A program made the translations under genes and the position numbers. Below are positions 52,451 through 61,135 of a stretch of 64,000 nucleotides of DNA, in pieces. The DNA is from JABCPO02 sp052174015 (GTDB lineage Bacteria > Bacillota > Clostridia > TANB77 > CAG-508), in NCBI GenBank assembly GCA_052174015.1, contig JBQMXM010000001.1, forward strand, positions 75,095-139,094, given 5' to 3'. Numbering within the stretch: the first letter of the stretch is position 1; every line of letters starts with the position of its first letter. The notes below the pieces were generated by a model. That model was not told where the DNA came from. It saw nothing but the letters and a program-made list of their open reading frames with translations, and did no database searches.

Positions 52451-53731
52451 TTAACTTATTTTTGATAATATTTCTTTTGGTTTTTTAATTATAATCATTG
52501 TAGAAGCAATAACTACTGATACAACAATAATAACTACTAAAATTAGATAACTTTGACTAAAAGTTATTAAATTTTCAATAATATTTTTTCCATTTAATAT
52601 ACTATTTGTAATTGTTCCTGTATTTTCTGTGTTTAAAAAACTTCCAATAATTTGATTTAATACTAAATTACCAAATACCAATGATACTATAACTGCTGGT
52701 AATGATATAAATAGTAGTTCTAATATAAATTGTGTGATAATTTTAAATTTATTTATTCCTATTGATAAAAGTATACCTATTTCATAAATCCTTTCTCTTA
52801 ACCATAAGATTAAAATTAATGAAAGTACAATTATTCCTCCTACCATTATAGAATAAGTCATTATATTAATAATATGTTTAATACCACCTAAAGATTCTAA
52901 TGCTTCTTTAAACGCATTATTATCTTGAACAACATTATATTTTGAAGAATTATTAAGTTCTTTAATTTTCTTTAAAGTTTTATCCATAGTTTCAGGATTA
53001 TCTGTAAACATTGTAAGTTTGTTTGCTAATCTTTCTTCTTCTTTTTTGTTTAAAGCGTCTTGTGTTGAAACATAATCAACAAACATTGTATTTTCACTAA
53101 AGTCTGAAGACATTCCTGTATACTTTTCTTGTTTCTTTCCAGAAAAAATACCAATAATTTCAAATGTATATTCTTTAGATTTTGATACATCTTGATTTAC
53201 ATCAAAAATCTTTAATTTAATTTTATCATTTAATTTTAAATTATTCTTTTTAGCAAATTCTTGATGTACCATTATTTTATTTTTATCATCTTTTTCAATA
53301 TTTTTACCTTCTTTAATTGTAAAAACTCCACTACTAAATAATGTATTTCTTTTAGTATTTGTTGTACCTTCTATTGATACTACATTTTTAAATTCATTAG
53401 ATAAATCATCTCTTTTAATTTTTTGTTCACTCTCAACTACTTTTGTATTTGTAAGTTTAGCTAATCCTTCATATTGTGGAATAATCTCTTTTATTTCTTC
53501 TATATTATTAAGATTTTTTAAATCATTAATTTTAAAATATCCATTTGCACTTTTTTTAGTAAGTGATATAGATGAGTTTGAAGACTTATATAGTGAACTT
53601 TCTAAACTTCTAGTTGACTTAGTAATAGTTAAACATGAATAAAGACATGAAAGCACTAATGATAGTATGATAAAAACTATAAATGATCTATTCTTTTTTC
53701 TTGTTACATAAGCTATAGCGTTTTTTACCAC
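52451..53731 (-). CDS. FtsX/MacB-like ABC exporter permease, first
   Basis: 426 residues. MVKNAIAYVTRKK matches the start of the second permease. One N-terminal and three C-terminal membrane segments (IMVGGIIVLSLILILWLRER, ELLFISLPAVIVSLVFGNLV, YLILVVIIVVSVVIASTMII) surround an extracytoplasmic domain. RERIYEIGILLSIGINKFKI is the coupling region. Starts at GTG; the nearest GGAG is about 12 bases upstream, longer than usual, but alignment with the paralogue supports this start. Together with 51785 and 50399 it forms a two-permease exporter. Confidence 0.86.
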   Translation of the reverse strand: MVKNAIAYVTRKKNRSFIVFIILSLVLSCLYSCLTITKSTRSLESSLYKSSNSSISLTKKSANGYFKINDLKNLNNIEEIKEIIPQYEGLAKLTNTKVVESEQKIKRDDLSNEFKNVVSIEGTTNTKRNTLFSSGVFTIKEGKNIEKDDKNKIMVHQEFAKKNNLKLNDKIKLKIFDVNQDVSKSKEYTFEIIGIFSGKKQEKYTGMSSDFSENTMFVDYVSTQDALNKKEEERLANKLTMFTDNPETMDKTLKKIKELNNSSKYNVVQDNNAFKEALESLGGIKHIINIMTYSIMVGGIIVLSLILILWLRERIYEIGILLSIGINKFKIITQFILELLFISLPAVIVSLVFGNLVLNQIIGSFLNTENTGTITNSILNGKNIIENLITFSQSYLILVVIIVVSVVIASTMIIIKKPKEILSKIS

Positions 53732-53787
53732 TTTGCAAATAATCTCCTTTCTATAAATTTATTGTATTATAGATTTAATACTTTTTT

Positions 53788-53817
53788 AGTATAACATTTT
53801 TAATATTTTACAGTCAA
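53788..53817 (-). promoter_or_regulatory. Promoter of the ABC exporter operon
   Basis: On the minus strand TTGACT (53812-53817), 18 bases, TGT-TATACT (-10 at 53788-53793, extended TG), about 60 bases upstream of the first permease. Confidence 0.7.
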
Positions 53818-54035
53818 GTAACAGAATTTTAACACTTTTGAGACCTAAGTACCATTTTCCCCCTTATTTTATAGGATTTTTAACTACTAAAAAAAATTAA
53901 TTTTTTTTAAAATTTTTTTAAATTTTCAAGATAAATAATATATAAACATATAACATATAAAAGAAAAGAAAAGAAAAGAATAAAATATAATAAAATATAT
54001 AAGATAAGATATATAATATAATATAATATATATAA

Positions 54036-54069
54036 AAAATAAGTTAAACTTAAATGTTCAACTTATTTT
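54036..54069 (-). terminator. Terminator of the lonB-mutL-miaA operon
   Basis: AAAATAAGTT / AACTTATTTT 10-bp stem just after the stop at 54080. AT-rich, so a moderate-strength call. Confidence 0.5.
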
Positions 54070-54079
54070 ACTTTATTTA

Positions 54080-55378
54080 TTAATGTTGTTTTTGAGTTTT
54101 TTCTTGTTCTTCTTGTTTTTCTTGTTTCTCTTCTTTGCTAAAATTATATTTTTTAGCTTCTTGTTGATTTAATTTAGGATTAACTATTATTTCATCAAAT
54201 ATTTGTAATATTGGTACATCATCTATATTAATCTTATATTTTTCATATAATTCTCTAGTTGTATAACTTTCTACTAATGAGTATTCTGATGTTGCTTTTA
54301 ATATTTTTATTGGTACTATTTCTTGAAATCTTGATTTTTGTTTTACTACATAATTTTGCCCTTCATAATTTACTATTGCTTTATTACTTACTTTTATACC
54401 TGATTCAGACCACCAAATTATATTTGCTTGTATCTTCCTATATTGTGTTAAAAACTCTGAATTTTTATCTACTTTAAATACAAATATCTTACTATTTTTA
54501 TCTACTTCTTTTATATATTCTATTTTAGCTTTCATTTTTTCTGTATTTGCTATTTGTATTTCTATTTCATTTCCTTCTTTTTGTTTTTTAGAGTTTTCAC
54601 TTTTTAAGATTGTTACTAAATATGTTTCAAAACTATCTATTACTTTGACATTTTTATCACTTGAATTAATTCTTGTTCCGTTTTTTATTTCTATATTATC
54701 TATTAATTCTTTTGTTAAATATTCAAAATTACCAGTTTTTAGTTTTTCTTCATATCCATCTACATTATATGATACTAATCCTGATACAGGTGTATTTATT
54801 GTGTTTGCATTTTGTGATATATTTTTCTCTAATGTTTGTTTTTCTTCTATTAATTTTTTTAATTTTGTACCTTTTTTAGAAAATTCTCCTGATATTTTAG
54901 CTTTTTCTAATAATTGTTCATCTATTTGTTTTGCTATTTCATTTATCCTATTTTGAGAATTCAATTTATTTACTTGTTCTAATATATTTTCTATCCTATT
55001 ATTTGCTAATATATTTTCTGCTGAATTTGAATTTATTTCTTGTTCTGCTAATGTTTTCTCTATTTCTGCTGATAATTCTTCTATTTTCTTTTGTATTTTT
55101 TTATCTGTAGTTTTTAAATACTTAGCTACTGTTTCTCCTTTGGATACTTTTGCAGCTTCTTTTTTGTCTTTTTCTAATGTATTTTTTCCATTACTTAATA
55201 CTTTTTCATTTCGTATTATTAGTACTTCACTTTCTTCTTCATCTACAAGTTCTCCAATATTTACAGGGTATATTTGTACTGGTTCCACTATAAGTTTAAA
55301 TAGTTCTGGAATTATTTTTAATATAACTACTATAACTAATATTGATATAATACTTGCTATTATTCTTTTCTTATTCAC
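54080..55378 (-). CDS. HlyD-like / membrane fusion adaptor protein
   Basis: 432 residues. One N-terminal membrane segment (IIASIISILVIVVILKIIPE) is followed by an extracytoplasmic part with two coiled-coil hairpin arms (KIQKKIEELSAEIEKTLAEQ region). A lipoyl/barrel-sandwich-like strand region follows (NTPVSGLVSYNVDGYEEKLK). A Glu/Gln-rich tail ends it. This is the plan of HlyD/MFP adaptors found singly in Clostridia beside division or translation genes. GTG start with AGGAGTATAGG upstream, overlapping the miaA stop by four bases. No exporter ATPase neighbours it. Confidence 0.7.
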   Translation of the reverse strand: MNKKRIIASIISILVIVVILKIIPELFKLIVEPVQIYPVNIGELVDEEESEVLIIRNEKVLSNGKNTLEKDKKEAAKVSKGETVAKYLKTTDKKIQKKIEELSAEIEKTLAEQEINSNSAENILANNRIENILEQVNKLNSQNRINEIAKQIDEQLLEKAKISGEFSKKGTKLKKLIEEKQTLEKNISQNANTINTPVSGLVSYNVDGYEEKLKTGNFEYLTKELIDNIEIKNGTRINSSDKNVKVIDSFETYLVTILKSENSKKQKEGNEIEIQIANTEKMKAKIEYIKEVDKNSKIFVFKVDKNSEFLTQYRKIQANIIWWSESGIKVSNKAIVNYEGQNYVVKQKSRFQEIVPIKILKATSEYSLVESYTTRELYEKYKINIDDVPILQIFDEIIVNPKLNQQEAKKYNFSKEEKQEKQEEQEKTQKQH

Positions 55379-56397
55379 CCTATACTCCTAATCATCATCT
55401 CTAAATATTCATTATCTAATTTTGCTTTTATTTTTAATACATCACTTTTTTTAACTTCTGCTAATTTAGTATAGTCTAAATCTATTTTATCTAATCTTTT
55501 AAACCATGTTATTTGTCTTTTAGCATAATGTCTTGTATCTTTGCATAATTTTTCTAGCATTTCTTCTTTAGTAATCTTATTATCTAAATATTCTACTACT
55601 TCTTTATATCCTATTGCTTGCATTGATGTTGTATTTTCTATATCTATATTTTTTTCTTTTAATTCTTTTAATATGTCAGATACTTCTTTAATTAATCCTT
55701 TTTCTAACATTTCTAAGATTCTTTGATTAATTATATTATACAAAAACTGTCTTTCTTGCACTATATTAAAAACTAAATATTCAATACATACTTTTTCATT
55801 TCCTATTAATAATATTTCTGTTTTTGCAGAATTTCTTTTTTTATCTATATTTGTTTTAGTATCTTTTAATATATAGTACATCTCAAGTATTCTATATATT
55901 CTTTTTTTGTCTTTTACTGATATTTTACTACTAGCTTTTTCATCTATTTCTTTAGCTTTTTTGTATAATGTTTCTAGAGTTTCTTCTCCTCTTTCTATTT
56001 TTTTATCTAGTTTTGCTCTAAATTTTTTTAATTCTTCATTATCCATTTTTTCAAAATCATATCCATATATTAATGAATTAACATATAGTCCTGTACCACC
56101 AACTATTATTGGGATATGCTTATTTTGTATTATTTCTATAATTGATTTTTTTGCATCTTGCACAAAATTTGATACACTGTATCTATCTTCTGCATTAATT
56201 ATATCAATTAAATGATGTTTAATATTCTCTTTTTCTATTTCTGTTACTTTTGCTGTACCTATATCCATCTTTCTATATATTTGCATACTATCTGCAGATA
56301 CTATCTCTCCAGATATTTTTTTAGCTAATTTTATACTTAAAGATGTCTTCCCACTTGCTGTTGGTCCTACAATTACAGGTATTATTATTTTTTTCAT
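55375..56397 (-). CDS. miaA: tRNA dimethylallyltransferase
   Basis: Adds dimethylallyl to A37 of tRNAs reading UNN codons. P-loop VGPTASGKTSLSIKLA; then GEIVSADSMQIYRKMDIGTA with the catalytic Asp/Ser/Met region. GGTGLYVNSLIYGYDF and QAIGYKEVVEYLDNK are also family motifs. The C-terminal RHYAKRQITWFKR binds tRNA. 340 residues is slightly longer than usual. It starts 5 bases after the mutL stop. Confidence 0.96.
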   Translation of the reverse strand: MKKIIIPVIVGPTASGKTSLSIKLAKKISGEIVSADSMQIYRKMDIGTAKVTEIEKENIKHHLIDIINAEDRYSVSNFVQDAKKSIIEIIQNKHIPIIVGGTGLYVNSLIYGYDFEKMDNEELKKFRAKLDKKIERGEETLETLYKKAKEIDEKASSKISVKDKKRIYRILEMYYILKDTKTNIDKKRNSAKTEILLIGNEKVCIEYLVFNIVQERQFLYNIINQRILEMLEKGLIKEVSDILKELKEKNIDIENTTSMQAIGYKEVVEYLDNKITKEEMLEKLCKDTRHYAKRQITWFKRLDKIDLDYTKLAEVKKSDVLKIKAKLDNEYLEMMIRSIG

Positions 56398-56402
56398 ATT
56401 CT

Positions 56403-58808
56403 TTACTTTCTTGAAAATTTTCTTTCTATATCATATTTTGTCATTTTAATTGCTGTTGGTCTTCCATGTGGACATGTAAATGGATTTGGTAATTTAAAAA
56501 TCTCATCCAACAATGATTTTATTTCAATTTCTGAAAGTGCCATATTTGCTTTTACTGCAGCTTTACATGCAACAGTTGCTAAAAATCTTTCTTCTATTGC
56601 TTGTCTTCCAGATGTTGGTGCTCCGTCTATTTCATCTAATATATCTAAAAATAGTTCTCTTGTATTTAATATTTCACACATTGCAGGAACTGCATTTAAT
56701 CTAATCTTATTTATTCCAAATTCATCAAATTCAAATCCGGCTTTTTGGAATATTTCTCTATTATTTTTTGCTAATTCAAATTCTTTATATGATAATGTAA
56801 TTACATCTGGCATTAATAACTGTTGCATATTTTTATCTGCATTTTCATAATAGTTTGCTTTTACTTTTTCATATAATACTCTTTCATGTGCTGCATGTTG
56901 ATCTATTATATACATTTCTTCTCTAAACTCAATTATTATATATGTTTTAAATAATACTCCAATCACCTTATATGGTGCTTTTCCATTTTTGAAAAGTGTT
57001 GCACTTGTTGCTTTACGCATTTCTTTATTTATTGAAATTTCTTCTTCTTGTCTTCTTCTCTCTAATTTCTTTTCTAATACTTCTGTTCCAAATGCTTTTT
57101 CATACATACTATCAAAGTTTACATTTTGTTGTTTTTCTTCTTGTTTTGATTCTTCTTCTAGTTCTAGTTCAACTTCTGTAATTGGTTTACCTTCTTTAGC
57201 TTGAATTATTTTTTCTTTAATTTTTTCTTTTTCTAAATCCATTTCTTCTTTTTTATTTCTTAATAATTCAGCTCTTTCTTGAATTTGCTGAGTTCTAACA
57301 GCATTTGAATTTATATCTGTATTTTCATTTTCTTCATCTTCTACAAAGTTTATATTACCAAATAATGCTTCTTCTTCAGGTACCTTTAATTTATTATCTT
57401 CTTCATTTTCTGAATTATTTTCTAAATTTTCTTCAGTATTTTGATTATCAATTTGTTTTAAAACTTCTTGTGGTGCGCCATGTTTTTCTTTATATTTGTT
57501 AATTATATCATCTATATTTGGTTTGTTTTTTATATCTACATTATTTATATCAAAGTTTTGCATTTGATTTTTAAGTTTTAAAAATTCTGAATCTTTTGTA
57601 TTTTCATTTTCTTTTTCTGAATCTAATCTTTTTTGTTCTTCTTTTAAAATTTCATCTATATTTGTCTTATTTTTATCATCTTGATTATCTAATTCTTCAT
57701 TTCTATTAATTTTTAAATACTCTTTTTTATTTTCATTTAATTCTATATTTGTTCTTTCATCTAATTCAAGTAATACATCACTTGCTATTTTAAAATCTGC
57801 TTTTTGTGTTGATGATGTTAAATCTGTACTATTTAATGCTTTAAGTATTGTTTCGTAAATTAATTTAAAAACTCTTTGTTCATGTGAAAATCTTACTTCT
57901 AATTTTGCAGGGTGTACATTTACATCTACATCTTTTGGTGGTATTTGTATATTTAATATACAAAATCCAAATCTACCAATTGGTATCATACCTTTATATG
58001 CTTTTTCTACAGCACTATATAGTAGTCTATCTTTAATACTTCTTCCATTAACAAAAAATATTTGATTTTTTCTATTTGACCTTGCTATATCAGGTTTACC
58101 TACAAGCCCACTTATTTTATATTCATCATCTCCAAATTCTACTTCTACTATATTATTTGCAATATCTTCATCATATAGTGAATATATTACATTTTTAGAG
58201 TCATTTGTTCCTGTTGTTTTTACTAATTGTTTGCCATTATTAATTAATTTAAATGAAATATGTCTATTTATTAATGCTAAATTTCTAATTATTTCATCTA
58301 TATAGCCTACTTCTGTATAATCTTTCTTTAAAAATTTATATCTTACAGGAGTATTGAAAAATAGGTTTGTTACTGTAATTGTTGTACCTTTTGGTGCCGC
58401 TACAGGTTCTATTTTTTGTATCTTTCCTGCTTTAATTATTATTCTTGTACCTATTTCATTTTCGCATTTTGTTATCATTTCTACTTCTGCAATAGCTGCA
58501 ACAGATGCAAGTGCTTCTCCTCTAAACCCCATAGATGTTACTGTTTCTAAATCTTTGGCTGTTCTTATTTTACTTGTTGCATGTCTTTCAAAAGCCATAC
58601 CTATATCTTCTTGTTTTATTCCACAACCGTCATCAACTATTTTTATACTTTCTATTCCACCTTTAGTAACTTCAACTGTAATATTTGTTGCTCCTGCATC
58701 TATTGAGTTTTCTACTAATTCTTTTACCACTGAAGACGGTCTTTCTATAACTTCTCCTGCAGCTATTTGGTTTATTGTTAATTCATCTAATTGTATAATA
58801 TCTGGCAT
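56403..58808 (-). CDS. mutL: DNA mismatch repair protein MutL
   Basis: Homodimeric GHKL ATPase. N-terminal motifs are LTINQIAAGEVIERPSSVVK, NSIDAGATNITV, DDGCGI and FRGEALAS. A long acidic Glu/Asn linker spans about 340-610. The C-terminal domain has IDQHAAHERVLYEKV (DQHAx2Ex4E, the endonuclease metal motif of strains lacking MutH), ACKAAVKANMALS, and FTCPHGRPTAIKM. 801 residues, large because of the linker. No mutS is in the window. It lies between a coiled-coil unknown and miaA. Confidence 0.95.
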   Translation of the reverse strand: MPDIIQLDELTINQIAAGEVIERPSSVVKELVENSIDAGATNITVEVTKGGIESIKIVDDGCGIKQEDIGMAFERHATSKIRTAKDLETVTSMGFRGEALASVAAIAEVEMITKCENEIGTRIIIKAGKIQKIEPVAAPKGTTITVTNLFFNTPVRYKFLKKDYTEVGYIDEIIRNLALINRHISFKLINNGKQLVKTTGTNDSKNVIYSLYDEDIANNIVEVEFGDDEYKISGLVGKPDIARSNRKNQIFFVNGRSIKDRLLYSAVEKAYKGMIPIGRFGFCILNIQIPPKDVDVNVHPAKLEVRFSHEQRVFKLIYETILKALNSTDLTSSTQKADFKIASDVLLELDERTNIELNENKKEYLKINRNEELDNQDDKNKTNIDEILKEEQKRLDSEKENENTKDSEFLKLKNQMQNFDINNVDIKNKPNIDDIINKYKEKHGAPQEVLKQIDNQNTEENLENNSENEEDNKLKVPEEEALFGNINFVEDEENENTDINSNAVRTQQIQERAELLRNKKEEMDLEKEKIKEKIIQAKEGKPITEVELELEEESKQEEKQQNVNFDSMYEKAFGTEVLEKKLERRRQEEEISINKEMRKATSATLFKNGKAPYKVIGVLFKTYIIIEFREEMYIIDQHAAHERVLYEKVKANYYENADKNMQQLLMPDVITLSYKEFELAKNNREIFQKAGFEFDEFGINKIRLNAVPAMCEILNTRELFLDILDEIDGAPTSGRQAIEERFLATVACKAAVKANMALSEIEIKSLLDEIFKLPNPFTCPHGRPTAIKMTKYDIERKFSRK

Positions 58809-58848
58809 ACATTTTCCTTTCTATTTTCAACATAACTTTATATATATA

Positions 58849-61098
58849 CTAAAATGAATTTTTTATATATTCTACAATTTGCTTTAATTCATTTATAGTT
58901 GTATCTACATATTTTATATTTTCATCTTTAAATACTATGTCATATTCGTATTTGTGTTGTATTTTAGCCATATCTAAATCTATTTCTTCTTCTTTTGTAA
59001 GTTCATCAAATGTCATTAATGATGTTGAAGATTTTAGTTCATCTATTCTAGCCAATGCCTTTTTTTCTGAAATTACAAAATTTTTATCAATTGATTGTTC
59101 TATATCACTTAATTTATTATAATATTTTTCTAATTCTTTATTATCAACATTATCTGCTTTAAATATCATTATTTTAGCTAATATATTATGTATCTTATAA
59201 TTCCTATTTAAAGTATATTCTTGTTTTATCTTAGAATCAATAATTTCTGCTAATTCTTCTAATTTTTCTATCTTATATATATCTATTCTGTGTTTTCCAG
59301 TTATAATTCTAAATACTTTTTGTGCAATAGATATAAATTCTATCTCGTCAATTTCATCATCAATTATGATTAAATTAGCTTCTCCAATCAATCTGTCTAC
59401 TTCTTTTTCTATTGTTCGTTTAATTTCATTTTCTTCTATTAAAATCAGTTCACTAAATCTATTTAAATCATTTTTTGTTTTTTTCATCTTTGGATTATAT
59501 AGGTAATTTATAAATATTGATATCTGTTCTGATGCTTCTAGATATTTTCCTAAGTTTTTTTCATATTCTTCATCTGTAATATTTTTGTTCAACTTATTAA
59601 AATAATATTCTTGAAACTTGCTATATATATCTTTAATCATTTCATATGCTTTTTCTGCTTCACGTCTAAGTGCAAAACCATCTATTAATGATGAATATTT
59701 TGAATCTGTTTCTGCACCTATTTTAGCATATTTTTGTTGTTTCTTAATTAAACTCTCTATATCTTCCAACATATTTTTAAAACTGTTTTGATTTATTCGT
59801 ATAGCTTGTTCTAATTTTGTTAATTGCTCTTTATCTATATTGTTCATCTCTATTTTTTCTTGTTCTATCTCCTCTATTAAAATTTCTTCTAAATAACTTT
59901 TAATATCAAAAATATAACTTAAATATTTTTCTTTAAATTCTTTCATCAATTTAAATTTTTCGTCTATTTTTTCTTTTGTATTTTTAATATTTAATTGTAT
60001 TTCTTCTTGTTTTTTACTGTTTTCTAAAATGGAATTTTCATATTCTTCAACTTCATTTATTTTATCTTGTTTTTCTGATTCTTTAATTTCTTTTTGTTTT
60101 GAAGAATTCAAAAATGAATTTAAGTCTGATAAATCTTTTTCCATTTCTGTTTTTTCTGTTTCTAGCACTTTAACTACTTGATTTTGTAATTCTAAATCTT
60201 TTAATAATTTTATATATTTTTTTATTACATTATCTTGAATTAAACTATCTAATTTTAATTTTTTAATTTTAGACTCTCTTAATTGTTCATTTATACAGAT
60301 ATCTCTATCTATATCTAAAATTTCCTTTTCGCCTACTTCTTTTCGTCTTTTTTCTATTGTTTCTCTAAAATCATTATATTCTTTTGCTATATTTGTTTTT
60401 GTAAATGCTTTTACTTTTAATATTTGTCTATTTTCAGCATTTATATTTTCTGTTGTTTTTTCTAATTCTGTTTCTGGTACCTCATTTATTTTTGATAACA
60501 TTGTTTTATCAAATTCAATATTATATGGAGGTATTAAAACTGTATTAAACATATAGTCTAAATGGTTTTCTTTAAACTTGTATTCTTCTATATCATCTAA
60601 ATTGCAATATGGAACATTTTCATTAGTAATCTCTAATATTATTAAATCCTTAATATCCTTTATATTTCTTGTTTTTGCAACAACCTCTGCATGTGTTCCA
60701 AAAATTAATTTTGAAACAACATACATACTCTTTTGTTTTTTAGATATTATATTATTAAAGACTTCTCTTGAAATTGGGATATATATCTTAGTTTCATTTC
60801 TTAAAATTTGATCTGTTTTTGCATCTAATTTATCAAACTTGATTAAATTACCATACTTTTTTTCCATATCTTCTTTATCTAAAACTTGCATAATATATTT
60901 ATTATACAAAATCTTAAATATATGTTTAACTTCATCTATTTTTTCTACTTTGCGATATATATCTAATATTCTATTATCTTTTTTTATAAACTCTATATTA
61001 TTCTCTATATCATCTAACATATAATTTATTTCTGCTAGGTATTCTTTAGAAAATAATTTTAATAGAGTATCATTTTCATTAAATATTTGTCTATCCAT
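58849..61098 (-). CDS. Large coiled-coil protein, unknown
   Basis: 749 residues with no recognised domain. Residues about 1-220 may be folded (YIPISREVFNNIISKKQKSM, LIILEITNENVPYCNLDDIE). Then come long Glu/Lys/Asn-rich coiled coils (about 260-420 and 430-600). A C-terminal helical part has GKHRIDIYKIEKLEELAEII and VISEKKALARIDELKSSTSL. No signal peptide or membrane segment. GGGGAAAATATG start. It lies between lonB and mutL, which may mean a DNA or protein quality role, but this is only positional. Confidence 0.6.
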   Translation of the reverse strand: MDRQIFNENDTLLKLFSKEYLAEINYMLDDIENNIEFIKKDNRILDIYRKVEKIDEVKHIFKILYNKYIMQVLDKEDMEKKYGNLIKFDKLDAKTDQILRNETKIYIPISREVFNNIISKKQKSMYVVSKLIFGTHAEVVAKTRNIKDIKDLIILEITNENVPYCNLDDIEEYKFKENHLDYMFNTVLIPPYNIEFDKTMLSKINEVPETELEKTTENINAENRQILKVKAFTKTNIAKEYNDFRETIEKRRKEVGEKEILDIDRDICINEQLRESKIKKLKLDSLIQDNVIKKYIKLLKDLELQNQVVKVLETEKTEMEKDLSDLNSFLNSSKQKEIKESEKQDKINEVEEYENSILENSKKQEEIQLNIKNTKEKIDEKFKLMKEFKEKYLSYIFDIKSYLEEILIEEIEQEKIEMNNIDKEQLTKLEQAIRINQNSFKNMLEDIESLIKKQQKYAKIGAETDSKYSSLIDGFALRREAEKAYEMIKDIYSKFQEYYFNKLNKNITDEEYEKNLGKYLEASEQISIFINYLYNPKMKKTKNDLNRFSELILIEENEIKRTIEKEVDRLIGEANLIIIDDEIDEIEFISIAQKVFRIITGKHRIDIYKIEKLEELAEIIDSKIKQEYTLNRNYKIHNILAKIMIFKADNVDNKELEKYYNKLSDIEQSIDKNFVISEKKALARIDELKSSTSLMTFDELTKEEEIDLDMAKIQHKYEYDIVFKDENIKYVDTTINELKQIVEYIKNSF

Positions 61099-61135
61099 AT
61101 TTTCCCCGATATATTTTAATAATTTTTATCTTTCG

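Larger units (their letters stand above)
53732..54079. other. 348-base non-coding region
   Basis: It holds the exporter promoter (53788-53817) and a G+C-richer possible operator upstream of it (53837-53880). An AAAAG tandem stretch (about 53961-53980), an AT repeat tract (TATAATATAA...) and the terminator at 54036-54069 complete it. No gene. Confidence 0.65.

Noticed and set aside
53961..53980. AAAAG tandem stretch
   Set aside because: Short low-complexity tract in an AT-rich gap; no sign of phase variation because no coding start or promoter spacing is affected.
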